Below, one piece after another: positions 10,405 through 20,329 of a stretch of DNA of 64,000 nt. Source of the DNA: Orientallactaga sibirica. Lineage: Eukaryota; Chordata; Mammalia; Rodentia; Dipodidae. The first letter of the stretch is position 1, and each line of letters begins with the position of its first letter. The DNA is taken from positions 18,517,501 through 18,581,500 of the forward strand of contig JAEOAD010000045.1 in NCBI GenBank assembly GCA_036365145.1, read 5' to 3'. Both the position numbers and the translations under genes were made by a program. The notes beneath the pieces are model-generated. The model saw nothing but the letters and a program-made list of their open reading frames with translations. It was not told where the DNA came from and searched no databases.

Positions 10405-10619
10405 AAAAAATATTTTCTATATTTTATTTATTTATTTGTAAGAATAGGGAGACACTAAGACAGATGGGTACTCCAGGGTCTCTAACCTCTGCAAACAAAC
10501 TCCAGAAGCATGCTCTGCTTTGTGTATCTGGCTTTACATGGATACTAGGGAATCAAACCCAGGTCATTAGGCTTTGCAGGTAAGTACCTTAACCACTGAA
10601 CCATCATCTCTCCAGCTCC
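10405..10619 (-). mobile_element. Dip-type SINE (2 of 4), old
   Basis: 'atttatttatttgtaagaat' tail, diverged core, head 'ccatcatctctccagctcc'. Confidence 0.85.
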
Positions 10620-10852
10620 AAAAATATTTTTATGTATTTATCTGTGTGTGTGAGAGAGAGGGGGGAGAGAGAGAGAGAGAGAGGAGAGAGAGCGTATATG
10701 GTTGTGTCAGGGCTTCTTGCCACTAAAAACAAACTCCAGATGCATGTGCTACTCTATGCATCTGGATTTATGTGGGTACTGGAGAATCAAACCCAGGCTG
10801 GCAGGCTTTGCAAGTAAGCACATTTTCTCATTGAACCATCTCCCCAGCCCCG
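10620..10852 (-). mobile_element. Dip-type SINE (3 of 4)
   Basis: 'atttatctgtgtgtgtgaga' tail with GA run, head 'accatctccccagccccgta'. Confidence 0.85.
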
Positions 10853-10871
10853 TAGCCCATTTTTACTAACT

Positions 10872-11098
10872 TTAAAAAAATTTTATTGTTATTTATTTAT
10901 TAGAGAGAGACAGAAAGAGGCAGATATATAACATAGAGAGAGAAAATGGGTGCACCAGGGCCTCTAAGCTGCTGCAAATGAACTGCAGGCACATGTGCCA
11001 CCTTGTGCATTTGGCTTTACGTGGGTACTGGGGAACTGAACCTGGGTCCCTTGGTTTTGCAGGCAAGCACATTAACCGCTAAGCCATCTCTCCAGCCC
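10872..11098 (-). mobile_element. Dip-type SINE (4 of 4)
   Basis: 'attgttatttatttattaga' tail, head 'taagccatctctccagcccc'. Same orientation as the three before it; probably each insertion reused the A-rich tail of a neighbour. Confidence 0.9.
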
Positions 11099-11625
11099 CC
11101 ATAACCCATTTTTTGATTTGGGTTGTTTTCTTGATGTATAGCTTTTGAGAACTTTGTATATTCTAGATATTAATCCTTTCTCAGATGTGTAGCTGTTAAA
11201 GATTTTCTCCCATTTTGTAGGCTGCCTCTTCATTTGATTGACCATTTCCTTTGCTGTATAAAAGCTTTTAAATTTCATGCAGTACCATTTGTCAATTGTT
11301 GATCTTATTTCCAGAACAACTGGGGTCCTAATCAGATAAATACTTACCTATCCACATCTTGTAATGTCCTTCCTACTTCTTCCTTTAGCAGCTTTAGAGT
11401 TTCAGATCTTACATTGAGATCTCTGCTCCACTTGAAGTTGATTTTTGTGTAGCATGAGTGATAAGGATCTAATTTCATTCTTCTACATGCAAATGTCCGG
11501 TTTTTCCAACACCATTTATTGAAGTTGCTGACTTTCTCTAATAAGTGTTTTGGGCATCATTGTCAAAAATCAGAGGTTGCTGTAGTTGCATGGATTCATA
11601 TCTAGGTCCTCTATTCTCCTATTCT

Positions 11626-11670
11626 ATTCCATTCCATTCCATTCCATTCCATTCCATTCCATTCCATTCC
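11626..11670. repeat. (ATTCC)9 pentanucleotide array
   Basis: Nine perfect ATTCC units, the GGAAT-type motif on the other strand. It is embedded in L1 at the point where the L1 text reads 'tattctattccatt ... gatctatgtgtctg'. Confidence 0.97.
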
Positions 11671-11685
11671 ATTCTTTCTTCTCTT

Positions 11686-11737
11686 TTGTTCTATTCTATT
11701 CTATTCTTTTTTGTTCTGTTCTATTCTATTCTATTTT
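11686..11737. repeat. (TTCTA)n pentanucleotide array
   Basis: Two short runs of TTCTA with TTTTG interruptions, 15 bp after the ATTCC array and inside the same L1 segment. Confidence 0.9.
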
Positions 11738-11830
11738 GTTGATCTATGTGTCTGTGGCAGGATGGGAAGAAGGGTTTGTATGCATTGATACATTGGAAGT
11801 CTCTTAGTTTCAAATTCCTAAGCCTCTCAT

Positions 11831-12000
11831 TCAGTGCTTGTGTGGGCTCTCTTTAAACTTTAGGTTGACATTTCCAGTAGCACTGGGCATTGGGGTCCCC
11901 AGGTAGTTTCCTCAATGACCAAGAGCTTGAAGCTGTGCTCAGGATACCCTGTGGACTTGCCAGGCTAGTCTGCAGACTGCAGACACTGATACCTGTGTTC
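11831..12000. other. Unassigned, possibly L1-derived
   Basis: No gene. Could be the continuation of the antisense L1 but I cannot align it from memory. Confidence 0.25.
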
Positions 12001-12227
12001 TTTTATTTTTATTTATTTATTTGAGAGAGGGAGAGAGATACAGAAATAGGCAGGTATATATATAGAGAGAGAATGGGGCACGCCAGGGCCTCTAGCCACT
12101 GCAAACAAATTCCAGGTGCATGCGCCCCCCTTGTGCATCTGGCTTACATGGGTCCCGGGGAGATGAATCTGGGTCCTTTGGCTTTGCAGGCAAATGCCTT
12201 AACTGCTAAGCCAATCTCTCCAGCCCG
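12001..12227 (-). mobile_element. Dip-type SINE
   Basis: 'tttatttatttatttgagag' tail; head 'taagccaatctctccagccc'; short form. Confidence 0.92.
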
Positions 12228-13130
12228 TCTTTTACTATTATTATTACTTCTTCATGATTTTCTGAGGTTCTTCAATTTCCCTCTAAATGTTAGAGCTTTG
12301 TAGGTCTTACTTTGTTTTTCTCCTTCATCCACTCGCATGGAGGCGATTTGTAGTCTGTCATCTTACCTGGAATCTCCCTAGCATTCAGTTCTTAATCAAA
12401 GCCGCCCCTCAGGAGAAGCCATTTTATCAGACCCAAGCCGGGGAGAGAGAATCCTCACCTCCAGTCTGCCCTTCTAGCTTGTGGCACAAAGGACCAAAAA
12501 CACTCCACCTAAACCAAATCTCCCCTTCCTACCCTACCTAAGGATGGGTGGAAAACAGGAAGAACTGAGAAATGGTAAAGAAAAATTCAAGATGAGTTAA
12601 ACCTAAAAAAACAAAACCAAAAAACTTCATCGAAGCAAGAAGAAGGCTGTAGAACTGGGCAGCAGCATTCCAGACTGAATGTGGTTCTAAGGTGATAAAG
12701 TCTATGGTCAGAGAACAGGGAGCGACATTAAAATTTACCTGATTGGTACAGTTCAGCATTTGCTTTATTTGGGCATCATTTGGCAGCCTACAGCCCGGGA
12801 CTCACTGAGAGTTCCGCCGCTATGATTAGCCGAGGCCCGGTTGCTTGGTTACCAGGGTGTACTCTTAGGTTAGATTACAACTTGCTTACACATCAAGCTA
12901 AGTTGCAGCTTACTGTATGTGGAGGCTACTTTGGGCCCAGTTTTATCACTGAAGTACAGAGGCTGGCTTAGGCTATATTATTTAATTTTAACAAAAGTAT
13001 TGTTAATGTGAAGATCACATCTCAAAGCTACAGGCTGAATTAAAAGCCTGAAGCTAGTCCTAAAACTACAGACCACTTCCCCACACCCCACACCTTACCA
13101 CCACATCATGAAAGACCTACTTAGAGTAGC
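12228..13130. other. Unclassified ~0.9-kb segment
   Basis: No Dip, B1 or L1 text recognised. The part 12,780-12,975 is unusually CpG-bearing ('agttccgccgctatgattag', 'ccgaggcccggttgcttggt') and the rest is AT-rich. It could be an unlisted interspersed repeat or LTR; no significant open frame. Confidence 0.3.
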
Positions 13131-13630
13131 TCCTTTTCTTTAATACTTCATATCCTGATTCCTTCAAAACAATTTACAAGTCGGGGCTGGAGAGATGGCT
13201 TAGCGGTTAAGCGCTTGCCTGTGAAGCCTAAGGACCCTGGTTCAAGGCTCGATTCTCCAGGACCCACGTTAGCCAGAAGCACAAGGGGGCACATGCATCT
13301 GGAGTTCGTTTGCAGTGGCTGGAGGCCCTGACGTGCCCGTTCTCTCTCTTTCTACCTGTCTATTTCTGTATCTCTCTCTCTCTCTCAAATAAATAAATAA
13401 TTTAAAAAATTTACAAGTCGTACTAAGGGCAAAAAACAAATTGGAAGAAACAGAACAATTAGCAGGCCACAGACTAAGACACGGCAGAGATATTAAAATT
13501 ATATCAGGAATTTAAAATAATTGATGAATATGCTAAGGGCCTTACTGGGGAATAGTAAACATACAGAAACAGATTGGGTTACATAAGCAGAGAGATTTTA
13601 ACCATGAATGAAAAAAATATTATGTTGTAC
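13130..13630 (+). mobile_element. Old L1 fragment (probable)
   Basis: Text such as 'cagagatattaaaattatat' and 'aatatgctaagggccttact' resembles an internal/5' part of old L1M elements in sense. Split by a Dip SINE. Modest confidence because of divergence. Confidence 0.4.
13184..13407 (+). mobile_element. Dip-type SINE with TSD
   Basis: Full element 'ggctggagagatggcttagc' to 'aaataaataaataattt'. 'aatttacaagtcg' flanks both ends (13171-13183 and 13408-13420). Confidence 0.95.
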
Positions 13631-13825
13631 CCATTAAATTGTCCTCCAGATATTTATGTTTATGGCCATTGATTAGCGCTGTTCTCAGCTTTGGTCAGAG
13701 AAACTTTTTTTTTTTTTTTTTTGCAGTAGGCAACAGATGACTGGATAATGAAAATGTAGTACATATACACAATGAAATTTTATTCAGTTGTAAGGAAATG
13801 AAATTAAGAAAGTTGCAGGAAGCCA

Positions 13826-13956
13826 GGAATAGTGGCACATGCCTTTAATCCCAGCATTCGGGAGGCAAAGGTAGGAGGATCACCATGAGTTTGAGGCCAC
13901 CCTGAGAATGCATAGTGGTCAGCCAGGGCTAGAATGAAACCCTACCTCAAAAAAAA
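13826..13956 (+). mobile_element. B1 SINE in L1
   Basis: 'gccaggaatagtggcacatg' to 'accctacctcaaaaaaaac'. TSD approx 'aagttgcaggaa' (13809 onwards) / 'aacttgcaggaa' (14017 onwards). Confidence 0.9.
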
Positions 13957-13962
13957 CACACA

Positions 13963-14016
<54 letters not shown>
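13957..14016. repeat. (CA)n(GA)n compound microsatellite
   Basis: About 12 CA units followed by about 18 GA units at the tail of the B1. Confidence 0.95.
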
Positions 14017-14019
<3 letters not shown>

Positions 14020-14409
14020 TTGCAGGAAAATAGATAGACCTAGAAAACTTAGGTAACCCAGGCCCAGCAAGACAAAAATTACATGTCCTTCCTCAATGCA
14101 GACTTTAATGTCTAATATTTCTATGTATGTGATCAGGGGATGCAAGCGTACATATAGGCTGTGAAACTAGGTAGGATGACACGACAGGGAAAAGAGAGGT
14201 ATTGGGAAAGGGTGGGTGGGCCAAAGGACTTTTGTAGCATGAAAATGGAAACAAGGCTATGGTGGGAAGAGGGCATAGGAGGGAGGGAGAGGGCGAAAGA
14301 GAGGGGAATGCAAACAAAATAGCTTGTTTGAAAAATTCCATGAAAACTTATTTCTTTGTATGCAGCTAAAATTTTTATTTAAAAAACAAAAGAAATTACC
14401 AGTAAATGC

Positions 14410-14702
14410 AGAAGTCTGTCGGCTCCCTGCTTCTACTCACTGTCCATGTTCCCAAGGGTAACATTTCACCTGACTTGCTGTGACTAGCTGTGCCTGCATT
14501 TGCCTCTTCCATCAATAGAATCTTACAGCCTCGTGCCAGACTTATGTCATTCAACAGCTCTGTGAGATTCATTCTTGTTGCTGTGTCTAGTCACGTGGTT
14601 ATTCATTTTCACTGGAAAACAGTATTATATTAAATGACTACTAAAATTTACCTACTCTATTCTTTTAAAAAAAATTTAAATTTTTATTTATTTAATTACA
14701 AG

Positions 14703-14746
<44 letters not shown>

Positions 14747-15005
14747 ATGCCAAGGCTTCCAGCCACTGCAAACAAACTCCAGACGCATGCGCCCCCTTGT
14801 TCATCTGGTTTACATGGGTTCTGGGGAATTAAACCAAGGTCCTTTGGCTTTGCAGGCAAGTGCCTTAACCTCTAAGCCATCTCTTCAGCTCCTCCACCCC
14901 AACTCTATTCTTGATGGCTATTTGTATGAATTCTTGTCTGGAGCTATGACAAATGGTGACACCATGAACATTCTGGTACGTATCAGTTGATCGTGACTGT
15001 CAGGT
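14410..15005 (-). mobile_element. Old L1M-type fragment
   Basis: Antisense L1 text: 'ctctgtgagattcattcttg', 'tggctatttgtatgaattct', 'caccatgaacattctggtac'. Split by a Dip SINE. Confidence 0.6.
14664..14894 (-). mobile_element. Dip-type SINE with TSD
   Basis: Inserted in the old L1; 'actctattctt' on both sides (about 14653-14663 and 14900-14910). Tail 'tttatttatttaattacaag', head 'taagccatctcttcagctcc'. Confidence 0.92.
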
Positions 15006-15079
15006 ATGTTCTAGAAGTAGAACTCTTGACATGCATAGGTTCAGCTCTAGTGGATCTAGGCTCACTGGGTCGGGAGGAC

Positions 15080-15285
15080 CTTGAGGGTTATTAGTCCAGC
15101 CCACTTGGTGTTCAGAGTTGTGACAAGATGTGACCCTCTGACTGACTGCTCTATCATGCTTTCCACCCACCATGAGGAACTTCCCCTTGAAAATATAAGC
15201 CAAAATAAACCCTCTCCTCCCATAAGTGGCTTCTGGTTGGCTGTTTTGTCCCAGCAGTGGAAAATGACTGCTACAATACTCTTGC
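15080..15285 (+). mobile_element. LTR fragment, MaLR-like 3' end
   Basis: 'ccatgaggaacttccccttg', 'aagccaaaataaaccctctc', 'gtcccagcagtggaaaatga' match the poly-A-signal end of rodent MaLR-type LTRs. Solo and partial. Confidence 0.5.
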
Positions 15286-15365
15286 TATCAGAAGAATCGC
15301 AGCAGATCTACAGTTTTATTTGGAAATGGCCATCTTTTTAGTATTTATACTTATTATTTCAGTGT

Positions 15366-15598
15366 GATTTTAAAATTTTTGTTTATTTTTATTTATTTGA
15401 GAGTGCTAGAGAGAGAAAGAGGCAGAGAGAGAGAGAGAAAGAGAGAGAGAGAATGGGTGCACCACTGCAAACGAACTCCAGATGCATGTGCCACCTTGTG
15501 CATCTGGCTTATGTGGGTCCTGGGGAATCAAGTCTCGAACTGGGCTCCTTAGGCTTTATGGGCAAAGGCTTAACCGCTAAGCCATCTCTCCAGTCCTT
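15366..15598 (-). mobile_element. Dip-type SINE with TSD
   Basis: 'tattatttcagtg' at 15352-15364 and again at 15612-15624 brackets the element. Tail GA-rich; head 'taagccatctctccagtcct'. Confidence 0.93.
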
Positions 15599-15697
15599 TA
15601 GCTTGATTTTTATTATTTCAGTGTAAATAGAGTGGGTAATCATCCCCAGTTGATTAAAGAAAGATAGTACCTTTGTATATTTATAGACAGTCTTTTT

Positions 15698-15925
15698 TTT
15701 TTAATTTTTATTTTGTATTTATTTATTTGAGAGCGACAGACAGAGAGAGAAAGAGGCAGATAGAGAATGGGCATGCCAGGGGTCTCCAGCCACTGCAAAT
15801 GAACTCCAGATGCGTGCGGCCCCTTGTGCATCTGGCTTACGTGGGGTCCTGGGGAATCAGGCCTTGAACCGGGATCCTTAGGCTTCACAGGCAAGCGCTT
15901 AACTGCTGAGCCATCTCTCCAGGCC
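15698..15925 (-). mobile_element. Dip-type SINE with TSD
   Basis: 'tagacagtcttttt' before (about 15684) and after (about 15927). Contains an extra base run 'gtggggtcctggggaatcag' but is otherwise short form. Confidence 0.93.
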
Positions 15926-16284
15926 CTAGACAGTCTTTTTAATGATGCACCTGTTTAAATATTTGCCAGTTTTCTGCTGTTTCCTATTCTTCACTTACTG
16001 GTTTGTTATAAGTCTTTATTACATATATTCTGAAAAGAACTCCTTTGATATGTGCAGAACATGCCTTCTCCCTTCCCTTTCTGGAGTTTGAATTGTTTCA
16101 TTGTCTTAATAATGTCTTTTGGTGAATAGAATGATTTCAATACAGTCTAATTGATTAATATTTTCCTCAGTGTTCACGCCATGGGTCCTTTTTTAATAAG
16201 CATTTGCCTTTCCCAGGGTCATAGAGAGATTATCCAATGTTACATGGCGTGAGATAAGAGCTAAATAAGATTCTGTCCATGTAT

Positions 16285-16700
16285 GCTTTTGGGGTTACCT
16301 GGCCATTGTCAGGACAAAACGCCTGACCAGAAGCAGCTTATGGGAGGAAAGGGTTTATTTCAGCTTGTGGTTTCGGGGGGACGTTTCATCCTGGTGGGGG
16401 AAGCGTGGCATGAGCAGGAAGGGAAGGGCCCATCTCTGCACCAATGGGAAGTGAGCTAGCTCTGAACACCCAGTGGGCTGGACTTCAAGACCCACCTTCA
16501 TGACACACTACCTCCACCAAGGCTCCGCCTCCCAAAGGTTCAACAACTTTCCCAAATTACCAGCAACTGGGAACCAAGTATTCAAAGCACATGAGGACAG
16601 ACGGGATATTTCACATTGAAGCCTCCTCATGTGTACTAAGTCACTTTTGTGACAAAATCCCTCACAGAACAACTTAACAGAGAAAGTCATTTCCTTTCAC
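16285..16700 (-). mobile_element. LTR-retroelement remnant (MaLR-internal-like)
   Basis: 'aaaacgcctgaccagaagca', 'gtttatttcagcttgtggtt', 'aagacccaccttcatgacac'. Same class of text as 1-740 and 39.3-39.76 kb. Inserted into the old L1. Confidence 0.5.
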
Positions 16701-16802
16701 AGTTATCATAGGTCCAGTCCTTCCTTGTTTTGAGATTCATCTGTGTAATTGCACCTATAGATTTTATGAAGCAGCAACCTCCATATAGTTATATCAACAC
16801 TT

Positions 16803-16804
<2 letters not shown>

Positions 16805-16848
<44 letters not shown>
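16805..16848. repeat. (TG)n microsatellite
   Basis: About 21 GT/TG units, next to an ID-like SINE fragment. Confidence 0.96.
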
Positions 16849-16912
16849 CCAATCTAGGGCTTCATCCATGCTAGGCAAGTGCTCTACCACAGAGCTATGC
16901 TCCCATTCCCTG
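16849..16912 (-). mobile_element. ID-like SINE
   Basis: 'ctaggcaagtgctctaccac' and 'agagctatgctcccattccc' are the reverse of the ID head. The TG repeat is its neighbour. Confidence 0.65.
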
Positions 16913-17309
16913 AGAATCTTTTCTAGAAGTTTCATAGTTTTTACCTTTATGTCTGTGATCCTTTTCAGGTCTATTTCACACCCCAATCCTACTCCTCCAT
17001 TCCTTTTGGATTACTGAGCACTGCTCTTCTGTATGGACATGTCTTGGTGTGTTTATCCATTGCCTAATGATGTCGAGCCTTGGTTTTCACAGCTGTTCCT
17101 ATGCACACTCCTGTGCATCTTTGTAGGAGAGTTCAGGCCGTCCCACATCTTATACAACTCTTGGTATGACCAGTGGTTTTTAATTTTTTTTATTTCAGTC
17201 ATCCTAATGTTTGTGGGCAAGATTCTCATTATGACCTAAATTTGTGTTTTCCTAATCACTAATATTGTTAAGCATGCTTTCATGAAATTATTTGATAGCC
17301 TTGTATCTT

Positions 17310-17530
17310 CTTTTTAAAAAAAAATTATTTATTTACTTATTAGAGACAGAAGGTGGAGGAGAAAGAAAGAGAGAATAGGCGCGCCAGGGTCTGTAGCCAC
17401 TGCAAATGAACTCCAGATGTGTGCGCCACCATGTGCATCTGGCTTACATGGGTACTGGGGAATTGAACCTTGAACCGGGGTCCTTAGGTTTCACAGGCAA
17501 GTGCTTAACCACTAAGCCATCTTTCCAGCC
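17310..17530 (-). mobile_element. Dip-type SINE in old L1
   Basis: 'attatttatttacttattag' tail, head 'taagccatctttccagccca'. Near-identical 'tatcttct' on each side in the L1. Confidence 0.9.
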
Positions 17531-17606
17531 CAGCCTCATATCTTCTATGGTGACATGTCATTACAAAGATTTTAGAAGTTGGGATGTTTGCCTTCTTATT
17601 GAGCTG

Positions 17607-18007
17607 TAATCGTGTGTGTGTGTGGTGTGTGTGTATGTAGTATGTGTGGAGTGGTGTTTGTGTGTGTGGTACATGTGGTGAATGCATGCGCATGTGCTGA
17701 TGTGGCACCCTGTGGGTTCACCTATGGCAGATGGAGTAGAATACAAAGTGCCCCCTCCTTCATTCACCTGCCCATTTTCCCTTGAGGCAGAGTCTGTTTA
17801 TTGATTCTGGAGCTTGCTGTTTAGGAGCCCCAGTGATTATCTGGTCTCGATTCTCTAGTCTCTGCTCCCTATAGGACTGCAGTTACAGATGTGTGTGGCC
17901 ATGACCAGCTGTTTACATGGACTTTGGAGATTTGCACTCCAGCAGTCTCAGCCCTTCATGTTTGCACGGGAAGCATGCCTGACCACTGAGCCATCCCTCC
18001 AGCCCTG
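17607..18007 (-). mobile_element. B4 SINE with TG-rich 3' tail
   Basis: Reverse B4. TG-rich tail ('cgtgtgtgtgtgtggtgtgt ... tgcatgcgcatgtgctgatg'), B1-like middle ('gaggcagagtctgtttattg') and ID-like head ('tgagccatccctccagccc'). It serves as a local comparison for the minisatellite at 57.3 kb. Confidence 0.7.
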
Positions 18008-18457
18008 TGATCATTTTTGATAGATTCTAGGTATAAGTGCTTTGTTGGATGCATGCTTTGCAAAGGCTTTTGTGGTTTGCATGTGTCCCCAGCTCACTTT
18101 TTCAGAATGTTTGACTACTCTCGACCCTTTGTATTTCCATCTAGATTTTAGAAAGAGGTTTGGTTTCTATTTAAAAATTCCAGCATTTAATTGATATATC
18201 AGTTTGGGAAGAGTTGACATCTTAACCAGACTGAATCTTCTAATCCAGGAATACAATTTATTTCTCTATTTATTCATCTCTTCTTTAATTTCTCTTGGCA
18301 ATGTGTTGAGTTTTACATGTGCAGATCTTGTAAATCTTCTGTCAAATTTATCATCCCCCCTTTTCAGTTTTAGAATTTCCATTTGAGTCTCTTTTTTTAA
18401 AAGTTTCCAATTCTCTGCTGAAATTCTTGTCATCTAATGTCTTGAATACATTAATTG

Positions 18458-18461
<4 letters not shown>

Positions 18462-18490
<29 letters not shown>

Positions 18491-18634
18491 GGTTTTGCGA
18501 GGTAGGGTCTCACTCTGGTCCAGGCTGACCTGGAATTCACTATGCAGTCTCAGGGTGGCCTCGAACTCACGGTGATCCTCCCACCTCTGCCTCCCGAGTG
18601 CTGGGATTAAAGGCGTGAGCCACCACGCCCGGCT
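18462..18634 (-). mobile_element. B1 SINE with TSD
   Basis: T29 then 'tttgcgaggtagggtctcac' to 'gagccaccacgcccggct'. 'taattgcaga' occurs before the T-run (about 18453) and after the element (about 18634). Young-looking copy. Confidence 0.95.
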
Positions 18635-18642
18635 AATTGCAG

Positions 18643-18858
18643 AATTTTTGAGATAGAGTCTCAAGTAGCCCAGGCTGGCCTCCAATTTGCTATGTAGCCG
18701 AGGATGACATTGAACTTCTGATCCTTCTGCTTTACTTCCTGAGAGCTAGGGTTACTGGTATTTGCCACCGTGCCTGGTTTATATGGTGCTGGGAGTCTAA
18801 TCTAAGGCTTTGTTCATGCCAGGCAAACACTCTACCAAATAACCTCCATTCCCAACCC
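18643..18858 (-). mobile_element. B1-ID composite SINE (B4-like)
   Basis: Reverse B1 part ('gagatagagtctcaagtagc') followed by a reverse ID part ('gttcatgccaggcaaacact'). Old copy. Confidence 0.65.
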
Positions 18859-18859
18859 A

Positions 18860-18881
18860 ATTTATTTATTTATTTAATTTA

Positions 18882-18922
<41 letters not shown>

Positions 18923-19078
18923 GGAGGGGCACACCGGGGCCTCTTGACACTGCAAACAAACTCCAGATTGTGCACACTGTGCATCTGGCTTTACGTGAGT
19001 ACTGGGGAATCTAACCTGGACCAGCATGCTTTGCAAGCAAGAGCTGTTAGGCACTGAGCCACCTTCCCAGCCCCCCAG
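18860..19078 (-). mobile_element. Dip-type SINE
   Basis: 'tttatttatttatttaattt' tail with a GA run; head 'gagccaccttcccagccccc'. Diverged core. Confidence 0.85.
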
Positions 19079-19079
19079 C

Positions 19080-19475
19080 CCATTTTAAAGTCCACCTCTG
19101 ATACCTGGGTGCTCCAGGACTATGCTTCTAATATATTATTTTACTTTTTTGTGTGCCATTCTTAAATCTACACGTTTCTGTTTTTCATTGAATATCAAAC
19201 CATTACAATAGATGAATGTAGAAAAAAATCATTTGAGGCTCTGCATGTTAACTTCCTTCAGGGGACGTTTCCTTTTCCTTCTGCTCAGCTAGGCATAGCA
19301 TTCATCACAGGCTGCAGTTATCTGATCAGGAATTAAGATGATTTTGACGTGGCATGGCTGTTCTTGAAACGCTGGCTCAGTTCTGGTTCCCGTATGCCTT
19401 AGTATAGCCATTGGCATCTCAAAGGAAAACCTGTATTGTTCATCAAGCTGGGTGTTTTAAACTTGTGCTGATGAG
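19080..19475. other. Unassigned sequence
   Basis: No gene or recognised repeat. Confidence 0.25.
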
Positions 19476-19476
19476 C

Positions 19477-19555
19477 TGGGGTTGTAGCTCACTTGGTAGA
19501 CTCCTGGGGATGGAACATGAAGCCCTTGGCTCCATTCCCAACACCACAGAAATGC
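19477..19555 (+). mobile_element. ID SINE
   Basis: 'gagctggggttgtagctcac' then 'ttggtagactcctggggatg' and 'ccattcccaacaccacagaa'. Ala-tRNA/BC1-type ID layout. Confidence 0.8.
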
Positions 19556-19565
19556 GTCATGTGGG

Positions 19566-19918
19566 GTTGGAGAGATGGCTTAATTGTTAAGGTGCTTACC
19601 TGCAAAGCCAAAGGACCCAGGTTCGATTCCCCAGGACCCACATAAGCCAGATGCACAAGGTGGCACATGCATCTGGACTTTTATTATTATTATTATTATT
19701 ATTCTGAGATAGGGTCTCAGTCTAGCTCAGTCTGACCTGGAATTCACTATGTAGTCTCAGGGTAGCTTCAAACTCTTTGTGATCCTCTTACCTCTGTCTG
19801 CCTGGGATTAAAGGTGTGCACCACCATGCCCAGCTGCATCTGGACTTTGTTTGCAGTGGCTGGAGGCCCTAGTGTGCCCATTTAATTCTCTCTCTCTCAT
19901 AAATCAAAATTTTTTAAA
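19566..19918 (+). mobile_element. Dip-type SINE split by a B1
   Basis: 5' part 19566-19682 and 3' part 19835-19918; the core 'gcatctggacttt' is duplicated on both sides of the inserted B1. Confidence 0.93.
19683..19834 (-). mobile_element. B1 SINE nested in Dip SINE
   Basis: (TTA)n tail, 'ctgagatagggtctcagtct' to 'tgcaccaccatgcccagct'. TSD 'gcatctggactttt' / 'gcatctggactttg' shows that this B1 is younger than its host. Confidence 0.93.
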
Positions 19919-19943
19919 TGTTAAAAAAAAAAGAAAAGAAATG

Positions 19944-20215
19944 GGGCTAGAGAGATGGCTTAGTGTTAAGGCGCCTGCCTGCTAAGCCTAAGAACCCAGT
20001 TCCAATCTCCAGGTCCCACGTTTAGCCAGATGCAAAATGACACAAGGGCGCAATGCTGCACTTGCCCACAAGGGGGCGCACACATCTGGATTTCATTCAC
20101 AGCAGCTGAGAGACTGCTGGTGCGCCCATTCTGTGTCTCCTTCTCCCTCTCTGTCTGTCTCTCTCTGTGTCTCTCTCCAAAAATAAATAAAATAATTTAA
20201 AAATTAAAAAAAAAG
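19944..20215 (+). mobile_element. Dip-type SINE, long form (subfamily B)
   Basis: 'ggggctagagagatggctta' head, 'cacaagggcgcaatgctgca' block, 'acagcagctgagagactgct', CT tail. Confidence 0.92.
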
Positions 20216-20221
20216 AAAGAA

Positions 20222-20328
20222 ATGGCGCATGTAATCTCAGTACTTGGTGGGGGGGGCAGAGAAAAGAGGATATGAGTTAGAGGCCAGCCTAGGCTACATG
20301 AGATCCTGCCTCAATAAAACAAAAACAA
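20222..20328 (+). mobile_element. B1 SINE, 5'-truncated
   Basis: 'gcgcatgtaatctcagtact' and 'ggccagcctaggctacatga'. Confidence 0.75.
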
Positions 20329-20329
20329 A

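Larger units (their letters stand above)
11100..11820 (-). pseudogene. L1 ORF2 C-terminal domain remnant
   Basis: On the minus strand, 11,278 to about 11,105 translates to a peptide containing 'TAKEMVNQMKRQPTKWEK' and 'GLISRIYKVLK'. This is the conserved region after the reverse transcriptase domain of L1 ORF2, which normally encodes endonuclease/RT for retrotransposition. The frame ends in the adjoining SINE. Upstream sequence (to about 11,820) keeps L1 nucleotide similarity but is shifted and interrupted by pentamer repeats. Confidence 0.85.
7378..11830 (-). mobile_element. L1 LINE, 5'-truncated, antisense, SINE-riddled
   Basis: Read on the minus strand it runs from ORF2 C-terminal sequence (about 11,830 to 9,260) into a long 3' UTR (about 9,260 to 7,378). 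ORF2 signatures: 'ccatggtgtatttgtacca', 'aatagagcagcaataaacat', 'tttctcccattttgtaggct'. 3' UTR signatures: 'ctgaactttggagggggtga', 'aatagtaggttaccccctag'. Many stop codons and insertions make it dead. Nested SINEs are listed separately. No 5' end or ORF1 is visible. Confidence 0.8.
13632..14395 (+). mobile_element. L1 LINE 3' end (ORF2 tail and 3' UTR pieces)
   Basis: A 3' UTR piece ('atttatgtttatggccattg', 'gctttggtcagagaaact') precedes ORF2-end sequence ('tacacaatgaaattttattc', 'gcaggaaaatagatagacct') and a terminal region ending 'atgcagctaaaatttttatt'. Two fragments, both sense, interrupted by a B1. Confidence 0.7.
15300..18440 (-). mobile_element. Old L1M-type mosaic
   Basis: Antisense ORF2-region text in order: 'gtttgttataagtctttatt', 'ctttcccagggtcatagaga', 'agaagtttcatagtttttac', then a second copy: 'tttcctaatcactaatattg', 'attctaggtataagtgcttt', 'gagttgacatcttaaccaga'. 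At least two L1 copies, broken by Dip, B4, ID and LTR insertions listed separately. Confidence 0.65.

Noticed and set aside
11622..11740. Centromeric satellite block
   Set aside because: Only nine units, inside an L1 copy; not a satellite array.
12780..12850. Small structured RNA gene, because of the CpG-bearing text
   Set aside because: Compared by memory with 7SK and other small RNAs; no match, no Pol III terminator at a suitable spacing.
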